Assembly: GCA_019054805.1 (NCBI GenBank)
Contig: JAHQIY010000049.1
Span: 83,261 to 147,260 of the forward strand
Reading direction: 5' to 3'
Length of the DNA: 64,000 bases
From: Brachionus manjavacas
Lineage: Eukaryota; Rotifera; Eurotatoria; Ploima; Brachionidae
Part shown: one piece after another, positions 23,210-35,740 of the stretch
How positions within the stretch are numbered: the stretch's first letter is position 1
Layout of the letters: each line of letters begins with the position of its first letter
Notes under the pieces: generated by a model
The model's database searches: none
Seen by the model: the letters and a program-made list of their open reading frames with translations, nothing else
What the model was told of the DNA's origin: nothing
Made by a program: the position numbers and the translations under genes

Positions 23210-23924
23210 AGACATTTTTTTTACTCTTTATTTTAGTAGTAATACCAAGTAACAGGTTTATTTATAAACTAACACAGGTTTATTTTAAAATTTTTTGAGC
23301 AGAATTTATTTTTAGTTTAGCTTTGGCTTTGTTAAGTTAGGATAATTAAAAAAACATTTTTCCGAAATTTTTTATTGCTGGTATAATTAATCAGAAAATT
23401 TTTTTGTATTATTTTCTTAATGTTTTTGATAGAATCCCATCCTAAATTTTAAATCCAAAAGACTGGCTTGCTTTGAATACTTGAGTTAAATTAAAGGTTA
23501 AAATATTTTCATTTAAAAAAAATGCAATTTTTAATTAATAATAATAACATAATAAAAAAAAATTTAGAAGACTAATGGAGCTGTCTGATTTTAACGTAAT
23601 CCATCATAGTGATATACTAATTTGATTGAGAATAAAATTAATTATTTAGTTTTGAAAGAAATACAAGATTGTTTGTTTCACGTTTAAAACTTACAGAAAA
23701 ATTTGTAGTCCGAAATCCATATTTTTGTTAACTATTCAAATTTTGTATCGGTATTTTTGTGTAAATTCACAACTAAACAAATTGGTCATAGAATTCTTCG
23801 AGTTAGTTTATTTGTTAATATTCAACAATTGGACGATATACGAGAAGAATATAAAGGTAAAACAATTTATATTTGTTTTTAATTATTTCAATTTTCAAAG
23901 TCAACTCAATAAGTTTTGTATCAA
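23210..23924. other. Unique intron-side sequence between SET exon and second array
   Basis: About 700 bp, AT-rich. A frame stays open for about 83 codons from a possible acceptor (ACTTACAG, ending about 23695) to TAA at 23946, but amino-acid content is that of AT-rich DNA and no family is recognised. It does not supply the missing PNCY motif: phase 0 from that acceptor meets TAG at once. Nearly all of it recurs at 26779-27490. Confidence 0.55.
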
Positions 23925-23995
23925 TATCAGTCTCGGGCAAATTTAAATAAAAAAACCATAAATTAAAATCAGGCTTTTGATTAGGAAATGGGAGA
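23218..23995 (+). repeat. Array-edge duplication, copy 1
   Basis: This stretch (starting TTTACTCTTTATTTTAGTAG, 14 bp after the SET donor) recurs at 26779-27554 almost without change, apart from a 2-bp difference in an A-run near 23550. Offset is 3561 bp before and 3559 bp after that difference. Resemblance continues into the first satellite units after each copy. Confidence 0.9.
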
Positions 23996-26778
23996 ACAAT
24001 TTCATAACTTGTATGAGAGAAGTGAAATTGGTCTTCCATATTTTATTCAAAAGCCTGATATTAGTCTTGCGCATATTACAGTGACTAATAGCACAAAAAA
24101 ATCAGTCTTTTGAATAGACATGGTAAAAACAATTTCATAACTTGTATGAGAGAAGTGAAATTGGTCTTCCATATTTTATTCAAAAGCCTGATTTATATCT
24201 AAAGTTCATTCAAATACCTAAAAGCACAAACAAAATCAGTCTTTTGAATTAGACATGGTAAAAACAATTTCATAACTTATAAGAGAGAAGTGAAATTGGT
24301 TTCCCATATCTTATTCAAAAGCCTGATTTCAGTTTTGAGATTAATTTAGAACTAAAAGGAAACAAAAATCAGGCTTTAATTGGGAAATGGGAGAACAATT
24401 TCATAAATTGTATGAGAAAAGTGAAATTGGTTTTCCATATTTTATTTAAAAGCCTGATTTTAGTCTTAGCTTAATTAAGTAACTAAAAGGCAACAAAAAT
24501 CAGGCTTTTGATAAGGAAATGGGAGAACAATTTCATAACTTATAAGAGAGAAGTGAAATTGGTTTCCCATATTTTATTCAAAAGCCTGATTTTAGTCTTA
24601 AGAAAATTTCAGTTACTAAAAGCACAAAAAAAATCAGTCTTTTGAATTAGACATGGTAAAAACAATTTCATAACTTGTATGAGAGAAGTGAAATTGGTTT
24701 TCCATATTTGTTTCAAAAGCCTGATTTATATCTAAAGTTCATTCAAATACCTAAAAGCACAAAAAAATCAGTCTTTTGAATTAGACATGGTAAAAACAAT
24801 TTCATAACTTATAAGAGAGAAGTGAAATTGGTTTCCCATATCTTATTCAAAAGCCTGATTTCAGTTTTGAGATTAATTTAGAACTAAAAGGAAACAAAAA
24901 TCAGGCTTTAATTGGGAAATGGGAGAACAATTTCATAAATTGTATGAGAAAAGTGAAATTGGTTTTCCATATTTTATTTAAAAGCCTGATTTTAGTCTTA
25001 GCTTAATTAAGTAACTAAAAGGTAACAAAAATCAGGCTTTTGATTAGGAAATGGGTGGACAATTTCATAACTTGTATGAGAGAAGTGAATTTGGTTTTCC
25101 ATATTTTATTCAAAAGCCTGATTTTAGTCTTAAGAAAATTTCAGTTACTAAAAGCACAAAAAAAATCAGTCTTTTGAATTAGACATGAAAAAAACAATTT
25201 CATTAGTTGGCTGAGAGAAGTGAAATTGGTTTCCCATATTTTATTTAAAAGCCTGATTTTAGTCTTGAGTTTAATTAAGTAACTAAAAGGAAACTAAAAT
25301 CAGGCTTTTGATTAGGAAATGGGAGAACAATTTCATTACTTGGATAAGAGAAGTGAAATTGGTTTCCCATATTTTATTCAAAAGCCTGATTTTAGTCTAA
25401 AGCATATTACAGTGACTAATAGCACAAAAAAAATCAGTCTTTTGAATTAGACATGAAAAAAACAATTTCATAACTTGTATGAGAGAAGTGAAATTGGTTT
25501 TCCATATTTGTTTCAAAAGCCTGATTTATATCTAAAGTTCATTCAAATACCTAAAAGCACAAAAAAAATCAGTCTTTTGAATTAGACATGGTAAAAACAA
25601 TTTCATAACTTATAAGAGAGAAGTGAAATTGGTTTCCCATATCTTATTCAAAAGCCTGATTTCAGTTTTGAGATTAATTTAGAACTAAAAGGAAACAAAA
25701 ATCAGGCTTTAATTGGGAAATGGGAGAACAATTTCATAAATTGTATGAGAAAAGTGAAATTGGTTTTCCATATTTTATTTAAAAGCCTGATTTTAGTCTT
25801 AGCTTAATTAAGTAACTAAAAGGTAACAAAAATCAGGCTTTTGATTAGGAAATGGGTGGACAATTTCATAACTTGTATGAGAGAAGTGAAATTGGTTTCC
25901 CATATCTTATTTACAAGCCTGATTTTAGTCTTAGCTTAATTAAGAAACTAAAAGTAAACAAAAATCAGGCTTTTGATTAGGAAATGGGAGAACCATTTCA
26001 TAACTTAAATGAGAGAAGTGAAATTGGTTTCCCATATCTTATTCAAAAGCCTGATTTCAGTTTTGAGCTTAATTAAGTAACTAAAATGAAACTAAAATCA
26101 GGCTTTTGATTAGGAAATAAGAGAACAATTTCATAACTTATAAGAGAGAAGTGAAATTGGTTTTCCATATTTTTTTTAAAAGCCTGATTTTAGTCTTGAG
26201 ATTAATTTAGTAACTAAAAGGAAACAAAAATCAGGCTTTTGATTAGGAAATGGGAGAACCATTTCATAACTTATATGAGAGAAGTGAAATTGGTTTTCCA
26301 TATTTGTTTCAAAAGCCTGATTTATATCTAAAGTTCATTCAAGTACCTAAAAGCACAAAAAAATAAGGCTTTTGAATTAGACATGGTAAAAACTATTATA
26401 AATTGTATGAGAGAAGTGAAATTGGTTTTCCATATTTGTTTCAAAAGCCTGATTTATATCTAAAGTTCATTCAAATACCTAAAAGCACAAAAAAAATCAG
26501 TCTTTTGAATTAGACATGGTAAAAACAATTTCATAACTTGTATGAGAGAAGTGAAATTGGTTTCCCATATTTTATTCAAAAGCCTGATTTTAGTCTAAAG
26601 CTTATTACAGTGACTAATAGCACAAAAAAAATCAGTCTTTTGAATTAGACATGAAAAAAACAATTTCATAACTTGTATGAGAGAAGTGAAATTGGTTTTC
26701 ATTTTTGTTTCAAAAGCCTGATTTATATCTAAAGTTCATTCAAATACCTAAAAGCACAAAAAAAATCAGTCTTTTGAA

Positions 26779-27554
26779 TTTTTACTCTTTATTTTAGTAG
26801 TAATACCAAGTAACAGGTTTATTTATAAACTAACACAGGTTTATTTTAAAATTTTTTGAGCAGAATTTATTTTTAGTTTAGCTTTGGCTTTGTTAAGTTA
26901 GGATAATTAAAAAAACATTTTTCCGAAATTTTTTATTGCTGGTATAATTAATCAGAAAATTTTTTTGTATTATTTTCTTAATGTTTTTGATAGAATCCCA
27001 TCCTAAATTTTAAATCCAAAAGACTGGCTTGCTTTGAATACTTGAGTTAAATTAAAGGTTAAAATATTTTCATTTAAAAAAAATGCAATTTTTAATTAAT
27101 AATAATAACATAATAAAAAAATTTAGAAGACTAATGGAGCTGTCTGATTTTAACGTAATCCATCATAGTGATATACTAATTTGATTGAGAATAAAATTAA
27201 TTATTTAGTTTTGAAAGAAATACAAGATTGTTTGTTTCACGTTTAAAACTTACAGAAAAATTTGTAGTCCGAAATCCATATTTTTGTTAACTATTCAAAT
27301 TTTGTATCGGTATTTTTGTGTAAATTCACAACTAAACAAATTGGTCATAGAATTCTTCGAGTTAGTTTATTTGTTAATATTCAACAATTGGACGATATAC
27401 GAGAAGAATATAAAGGTAAAACAATTTATATTTGTTTTTAATTATTTCAATTTTCAAAGTCAACTCAATAAGTTTTGTATCAATATCAGTCTCGGGCAAA
27501 TTTAAATAAAAAAACCATAAATTAAAATCAGGCTTTTGATTAGGAAATGGGAGA
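26779..27554 (+). repeat. Array-edge duplication, copy 2 (embedded in the 133-bp array)
   Basis: Copy of 23218-23995 set inside the satellite. The left join is abrupt: a unit stops after CTTTTGAATT at about 26780 and passes straight into the intron-derived sequence. This fits one tandem duplication of about 3.56 kb by unequal exchange, taking in the array edge plus about 21 units. Near-identity means it is recent. Confidence 0.9.
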
Positions 27555-30500
27555 ACAATTTCATAACTTGGATGAGAGAAGTGAAATTGGTTTTCCATAT
27601 TTTATTCAAAAGCCTGATTTTAGTCTAAAGCATATTACAGTGACTAATAGCACAAAAAAAATCAGTCTTTTGAATTAGACATGAAAAAAACAATTTCATT
27701 ACTTGGATGAGAGAAGTGAAATTGGTTTTCCATTTCTAATTCAAAAGCCTGATTTCAGTCTTGAGCTTAATTAAGTAACTAAAAGGAAACAAAAATCAGA
27801 CTTTTGATTAGGAAATGGGAGAACAATTTCATAATTTGTATGAGAGAAGTGAAATTGGTTTCCCATATTTTATTTAAAAGCCTGATTATAGTCTAAAGCA
27901 TATTACAGTGACTAATAGCAAAAAAAATCAGTCTTTTGAATTAGACATGAAAAAAACAATTTCATAACTTGTATGAGAGAAGTGAAATTGGTTTTCCATA
28001 TTTGTTTCAAAAGCCTGATTTATATCTAAAGTTCATTCAAATACCTAAAAGCACAAAAAAAATCAGTCTTTTGAATTAGACATGGTAAAAACAATTTCAT
28101 AACTTATAAGAGAGAAGTGAAATTGGTTTCCCATATCTTATTCAAAAGCCTGATTTCAGTTTTGAGATTAATTTAGAACTAAAAGGAAACAAAAATCAGG
28201 CTTTAATTGGGAAATGGGAGAACAATTTCATAAATTGTATGAGAAAAGTGAAATTGGTTTTCCATATTTTATTTAAAAGCCTGATTTTAGTCTTAGCTTA
28301 ATTAAGTAACTAAAAGGTAACAAAAATCAGGCTTTTGATTAGGAAATGGGTGGACAATTTCATAACTTGTATGAGAGAAGTGAAATTGGTTTCCCATATC
28401 TTATTCAAAAGCCTGATTTCAGTTTTGAGCTTAATTAAGTAACTAAAATGAAACTAAAATCAGGCTTTTGATTAGGAAATAAGAGAACAATTTCATAACT
28501 TGTATGAGAAAAGTGAAATTGGTTTTACATATTTTATTTACAAGCCTGATTTTAGTCTTAGCTTAATTAAGAAACTAAAAGTAAACAAAAATCAGGCTTT
28601 TGATTAGGAAATGGGAGAACCATTTCATAACTTATAAGAGAGAAGTGAAATTGGTTTTCCATATTTTTTTTAAAAGCCTGATTTTAGTCTTGAGATTAAT
28701 TTAGTAACTAAAAGGAAACAAAAATAAGGCTTTTGATTAGAAAATGGGAGAACCATTTCATAACTTATATGAGAGAAGTGAAATTGGTTTTCCATATTTG
28801 TTTCAAAAGCCTGATTTATATCTAAAGTTCATTCAAGTACCTAAAAGCACAAAAAATAAGGCTTTTGAATTAGACATGGTAAAAACAATTATAAATTGTA
28901 TGAGAGAAGTGAAATTGGTTTCCCATATTTTATTTAAAAGCCTGATTTTAGTCTTAGCTTAATTAAGTAACTAAAAGGAAACAAAAATCAGGCTTTTGAT
29001 TAGGAAATGGGAGGACAATTTCATAACTTGTATGAGAGAAGTGAAATTGGTTTCCCATATCTTATTCAAAAGCCTGATTTCAGTTTTGAGATAAATTTAG
29101 TAACTAAAAGGAAACAAAAATCAGGCTTTAATTGGGAAATGGGAGAACAATTTCATAAATTGTATGAGAAAAGTGAAATTGGTTTTCCATATATGTTTCA
29201 AAAGCCTGATTTATATCTAAAGTTCATTCAAGTACCTAAAAGCACAAAAAAATAAGGCTTTTGAATTAGATATGGTAAAAAACATTTCATAAATTGAATG
29301 AGAAAAGTGAAATTGGTTTTCCATATTTTATTTACAAGCCTGATTTCAGTTTTGAGCTTAATTAAGTGACTAAAAGGAAACTAAAATCAGGCTTTTGATT
29401 AGGAAATAAGAGAACAATTTCATTTCCTGTATTAGAGAAGTGAAATTGGTTTCCCATATTTTATTCAAAAGCCTGATTTCAGTTTTGAGCTTAATTAAGT
29501 AACAAAAGAAAACAAAAATCAGGCTATGATTAGGAAATGGGAGAACAATTTCATAACTTGTATGAGAGAAGTGAAATTGGTTTCCCATATCTTATTCAAA
29601 GGCCTGATTTCAGTTTTGAGCTTAATTTAGTAACAAAAGGAAACTAAAATCAGGCTTTTGATTCGGAAATAAGAGAACAATTTCATAACTTTAATGAGAG
29701 AAGTGAAATTGGTTTCCCATATTTTATTCAAAAGCCTGATTTCAGTTTTGAGCTTAATTAAGTAACAAAAGAAAACAAAAATCAGGCTATGATTAGGAAA
29801 TGGGAGAACAAATTCATAACTTGTATGAGAGAAGTGAAATTGGTTTCCCATATCTTATTCAAAGGCCTGATTTCAGTTTTGAGCTTAATTTAGTAACAAA
29901 AGGAAACTAAAATCAGGCTTTTGATTAGGAAATAAGAGAACAATTTCATAACTTGTATGAGAAAAGTGAAATTGGTTTTACATATTTTATTTACAAGCCT
30001 GATTTTAGTCTTAGCTTAATTAAGAAACTAAAAGTAAACAAAAATCAGGCTTTTGATTAGGAAATGGGAGAACAATTTCATAACTTGTATGAGAGAAGTG
30101 AAATTGGTTTCCCATATCTTATTCAAAAGCCTGATTTTAGTCTTGAGATTAATTTAGTAACTAAAAGGAAACAAAAATCAGGCTATGATTAGGAAATGGG
30201 AGAACAATTTCATAACTTATATGAGAGAAGTGAAATTGGTTTTCCATATTTGTTTCAAAAGCCTGATTTTAGTCTTGAGCTTAATTAAGTAACTAAAAGG
30301 AATCTAAAATCAGGCTTTTGATTAGGAAATCGGAGAACCATTTCATAACTTGTATGAGAGAAGTGAAATTGATTTTCCATTTTTTTTTAAAAGCCTGATT
30401 TTAGTCTTGAGCTTAATTAAGTAACTAAAAGGAATCTAAAATCAGGCTTTTGATTAGGAAATGGGAGAACCATTTCATAACTTATATAAGAGAAGTGAAA

Positions 30501-31819
30501 TTGGTTTTCCATATTTGTTTCAAAAGCCTGATTTATATCTAAAGTTCATTCAAGTACCTAAAAGCACAAAAAAATAAGGCTTTTAAATTAGAGATGGTAA
30601 AAACAATTATAAATTGTATCAGAGAAGTGAAATTTGCTTCCCATATTTTATTTAAAAGCCTGATTTTAGTCTTGAGCTTAATTAAGTAACTAAAAGGAAA
30701 CAAAAATCAGGCTTTTGATTAGGAAATGGGAGAACAATTTCATAACTTGTATGAGAGAAGTGAAATTGGTTTCCCATATCTAATTCAAAAGCCTGATTTC
30801 AGTCTTGAGCTTAATTAAGTAACTAAATGGAAACTAAAATCAGGCTTATTATTAGGAAATGGGAGAACAATTTCATAACTTGTATCTGAGAAGTGAAATT
30901 GGTTACCCATATTTTATTTAAAAGCCTGATTTCAGTCTTGATATTAATTTAGTAACTAAAAGGAAACAAAAATCAGGCTTTGATTAGGAAATGGGAGAAC
31001 AATTTCATAACTTGTATGAGAGAAGTGAAATTGGTTTTCCATGTTTTATTTACAAGCCTGATTTTAGTCTTAGCTTAATTAAGTAACTAAAAGGAAACAA
31101 AAATCAGGCTTTGATTAGTAAATGGGAGAACAATTTCATAACTTGTATGAGAGAAGTGAAATTGATTTTCCATATATGTTTCAAAAGCCTGATTTATATC
31201 TAAAGTTCATTCAAGTACCTAAAAGCACAAAAAAATAAGGCTTTTGAATTAGACATGGTAAATAACATTTCATAAATTGTATGAGAAAAGTGAAATTGGT
31301 TTGCCATATTTTATTTACAAGCCTGATTTTAGTCTTAGCTTAATTAAGTAACTAAAAGGAAACAAAAATCAGGCTTTGATTAGTAAATGGGAGAACAATT
31401 TCATAACTTGTATGAGAGAAGTGAAATTGATTTTCCATATTTTTTTTAAAGTCTGATTTTAGTTATGAGCTTAATTAGGTAACTAAAAGGAAACAAAAAT
31501 CAGGCTTTTGATTAGGAAATAAGAGAACAATTTCATATCTTGTATGAGAGAAGTAAAATTGGTTTTCCATATTTTATTTACAAGCCTGATTTTAGTCTTA
31601 GCTTAATTAAATAACTAAAAGGAAACAAAAATCAGGCTTTGATTAGTAAATGGGAGAACCATTTCATAACTTATATGAGAGAAGTGAAATTGGTTTTCCA
31701 TATTTGTTTCAAAAGCCTGATTAATATCTAAAGTTCATTCAAGTACCTAAAAGCACAAAAAAATAAGGCTTTTGAATTAGACATGGTAAAAACAATTTCA
31801 TAAATTGTATGAGAGAAGT

Positions 31820-32900
31820 GAAATTGGTTTCCCATATTTTATTCAAAAGCCTGATTTAAGTTTTGAGCTTAATTAAGTAACTAAAAGGAAACTAAAATCA
31901 GGCTTTTGATTAGGAAATTGGAGAACCATTTCATAACTTATATGAGAGAAGTGAAATTGGTTTTCCATATTTGTTTCAAAAGCCTGATTTATATCTTAAG
32001 TTCATTCAAGTACCTAAAAGCACAAAAAAATAAGGCTTTTGTAAAAACAATTATAAATTGTATGAGAGAAGTGAAATTGGCTTCCCATATTTTTTTTAAA
32101 AGCCTGATTTTAGTCTTGAGCTCAATTAAGTAATAAAAGGAAACAAAAATCAGGCTTTTGATTAGGAAATGGGAGAACAATTTCATAACTTGTATGAGAG
32201 AAGTGAAATTGGTTTCCCATATCTTATTCAAAAGCCTGATTTCAGTCTTGAGATTAATTAAATAACTAAAAGGAAACAAAAATCAGGCTTTGATTAGTAA
32301 ATGGGAGAACCATTTCATAACTTGTATGAAACAAGTGAAATTGATTTTCCATATTTGTTTCAGAAGCCTGATTTTTATCTAAAGTTCATTCAAGTACCTA
32401 AAATCACAAAAAAAAAGGCTTTTGAATAAGACATGGTAAAAACAATTTCATAACTTGTATGAGAGAAATGAAATTGGTTTCCCATATTTTATTCAAAAGC
32501 TTGATTTAAGTTTTGAGCTTAATTAAGTAACTAAAAGGAAACTAAAATCAGGCTTTTGATTAGGAAATTGGAGAACCATTTCATAACTTATATGAGAGAA
32601 GTGAAATTGGTTTTCCATATTTGTTTCAAAAGCCTGATTTATATCTTAAGTTCATTCAAGTACCTAAAAGCACAAAAAAATAAGGCTTTTGTAAAAACAA
32701 TTATAAATTGTATGAGAGAAGTGAAATTGGCTTCCCATATTTTTTTTAAAAGCCTGATTTTAGTCTTGAGCTCAATTAAGTAATAAAAGGAAACAAAAAT
32801 CAGGCTTTTGATTAGGAAATGGGAGAACAATTTCATAACTTGTATGAGAGAAGTGAAATTGGTTTCCCATATCTTATTCAAAAGCCTGATTTCAGTCTTG
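31820..32900 (+). repeat. 650-bp duplication inside the 133-bp array
   Basis: The stretch at about 31820-32250 recurs at about 32470-32900 with very few changes, offset 650 bp, about five units. Shared peculiarities include GGAAATTGGAGAACC and a shortened unit in which TAAGGCTTTTGTAAAAACAA lacks the usual box. This is a small higher-order repeat. Confidence 0.8.
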
Positions 32901-35740
32901 AGATTAATTTAGTATCTAAAAGGAAACAAAAATCAGGCTTTGATTAGGAAATGGGAGAACAATTTCATAACTTGTATGAGAGAAGTGAAATTGGTTTTTC
33001 ATATATGTTTCAAAAGCCTGATTTATATCTAAAGTTCATTCAAGTACCTAAAAGCACAAAAAAATAAGGCTTTTGAATTAGACATGGTAAAAAACATTTC
33101 ATAAATTGTATGAGAAAAGTGAAATTGGTTTTCCATATTTTATTTACAAGCCTGATTTTAGTCTTAGCTTAATTAAGTAACTAAAAGGAAACAAAAATCA
33201 GGCTTTGATTAGTAAATGTTAGAACAATTTCATAACTAGTATGAGAGAAGTGAAATTGATTTTCCATATTTTTTTTAAAAGCCTGATTTTAGTCTTGAGC
33301 TTAATTAGGTAACTAAAAGGAAACAAAAATCAGGCCTCTGATTAGGAAATGGGAGAACAATTTCATTTCTTGTATGAGAGAAGTGAAATTGGTTTCCTAA
33401 ATTTTATTTAAAAGCCTGATTTTAGTCTTGAGCTTAATTAAGAAACTAAAAGTAAACAAAAATCAGGCTTTTGATTAGGAAGTGGGAGAACAATTTCAAA
33501 ACTTGAATGAGAGAAGTGAAATTGGTTTCCCAAATTTTATTCATAAGCCTGATTTCAGTTTTGAGCTAAATTAAGTAACAAAAATGAAACTAAAATCAGG
33601 CTTTTGATTAGGAAATAAGATAAAAATTTCATAACTTGTATCTGAGAAGTGAAATTGGTTTCCCATACTTTATTTAAAAGCCTGATTTTAGTCTTGAGCT
33701 TAATTAAGTAACTAAAAGGAAACTAAAATCAGGCTTTTGATTAGGTAATAAGAGAACAATTTCATTTCTTGTATGAGAGAAGTGAAATTGGTTTCCCAAA
33801 TTTTATTCATAAGCCTGATTTCAGTTTTGAGCTAAATTAAGTAACAAAAATGAAACTAAAATCAGGCTTTTGATTAGGAAATAAGAAAACAATTTCATAA
33901 CTTGTATTTGAGAAGTGAAATTGGTTTCCTAAATTTTATTTAAAAGCCTGATTTCAGTTTTGAGCTTAGTTAAGTAACTAAAAGGAAACTAAAATCAGGC
34001 TTTTGATTAGGAAAAAAGAGAACAATTTCATAACTTGAATGAGAGAAGTGAAATTGGTTTCCCAAATTTTATTCATAAGCCTGATTCTAGTCTTGAGCTT
34101 AATTAAGCAACTAAAAGTAAACAAAAATCAGGCTTTTGATTAGGAAATGGGAGAACAATTTCATAACTTGTATTTGAGAAGTGAAATTTGTTTCCTAAAT
34201 TTTATTTAAAAGCCTGATTTTAGTCTTGAGCTTAATTAAGAAACTAAAAGTAAACAAAAATCAGGCTTTTGATTAGGAAATAAGAGAACAATTTCATAAC
34301 TTGTATCTGAGAAGTGAAATTGGTTTCCCATACTTTATTTAAAAGCCTGATTTTAGTCTTGAGCTTAATTAAGTAACTAAAAGGAAACTAAAATCAGGCT
34401 TTTGATTAGGTAATAAGAGAACAATTTCATTTCTTGTATGAGAGAATTAAAATTGGTTTCCCAAATTTTATTCATAAGCCTGATTTCAGTTTTGAGCTAA
34501 ATTAAGTAACAAAAATGAAACTAAAATCAGGCTTTTGATTAGGAAATAAGATAACAATTTCATAACTTGTATCTGAGAAGTGAAATTGGTTTCCCATACT
34601 TTATTTAAAAGCCTGATTTTAGTCTTGAGCTTAATTAAGTAACTAAAAGGAAACAAAAATCAGGCTTTTGATTAGGTAATAAGAGAACAATTTCATTTCT
34701 TGTATGAGAGAAGTAGAATTGGTTTCCCATATCTTATTCAAAAGCCTGATTTCAGTTTTGAGCTTAATTAAGTAACTAAAAGGAAACTAAAATCAGGCTT
34801 TTGATTAGGTAATAAGAGAACAATTTCATTTCTTGTATGAGAGAAGTAGAATTGGTTTCCCATATCTTATTCAAAAGCCTGATTTCAGTTTTGAGCTTAA
34901 TTAAGTAACTAAAAGGAAACTAAAATCAGGCTTTTGATTAGGTAATAAGAGAACAATTTCATTTCTTGTATGAGAGAAGTGAAATTGGTTTCCCAAATTT
35001 GTTTCCAAAGCCTGATTTATATATAAAGTTCATTCAAGTACCTAAAATCACAAAAAAATCAGGCTTTTGATTAGGAAATAAGAGAACAATTTCATAACTA
35101 GTATGAGAGAAGTAAAATTGGTTTCCCATATTTTATTTAAAAGCCCAATTTTAGTCTTGAGCTTAATTAAGTAACTAAAAGGAAACAAAAATCAGGCCTC
35201 TGATTATGAAATGGGAGAACAATTTCATAACTTGTATGAGAGAAGTGAAATTGGTTTTCCATATCTTATTCAAAAGCCTGATTTCAGTTTTGAGCTTAAT
35301 TTAGTAACTAAAAGGAAATTAAAATCAGGCTTTTGATTAGAAAATAAGAGAACAATTTCATTTCTTGTATGAGAGAAGTGAAATTGGTTTCCCAAATTTT
35401 ATTCATAAGCCTGATTTCAGTTTTGAGCTAAATTAAGTAACTAAAATGAAACTAAAATCAGGCTTTTAATTAGGAAATGGGAAAACAATTTCATAACTTG
35501 AATGAGAGAAGTGAAATTGGTTTCCCAAATTTTATTCATAAGCCTGATTTCAGTTTTGAGCTAAATTAAGTAACTAAAATGAAACTAAAATCAGGCTTTT
35601 TATTAGGAAATGGGAAAACAATTTCATAACTTGAATGAGAGAAGTGAAATTGGTTTCCCAAATTTTATTCATAAGCCTGATTTCAGTTTTGAGCTTAGTT
35701 AAGTAACTAAAAGGAAACAAAAATCAGGCTTTTGATTAGG

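Noticed and set aside
22319..23215. Minus-strand open frames opposite the N-SET and SET region
   Set aside because: The plus strand carries the family motifs; the antisense frames have none.
23695..23860. Missing SET exon (PNCY and post-SET part) hidden in the intron-side sequence
   Set aside because: The acceptor there gives an immediate TAG in the required phase, and no PNCY, Y-D-Y or post-SET cysteine pattern appears in any frame.
23725..23946. 73-codon frame present twice (also 27284-27505)
   Set aside because: Identity of the copies comes from the recent duplication, so it is no evidence of selection. Content is that of AT-rich DNA and no family is recognised.
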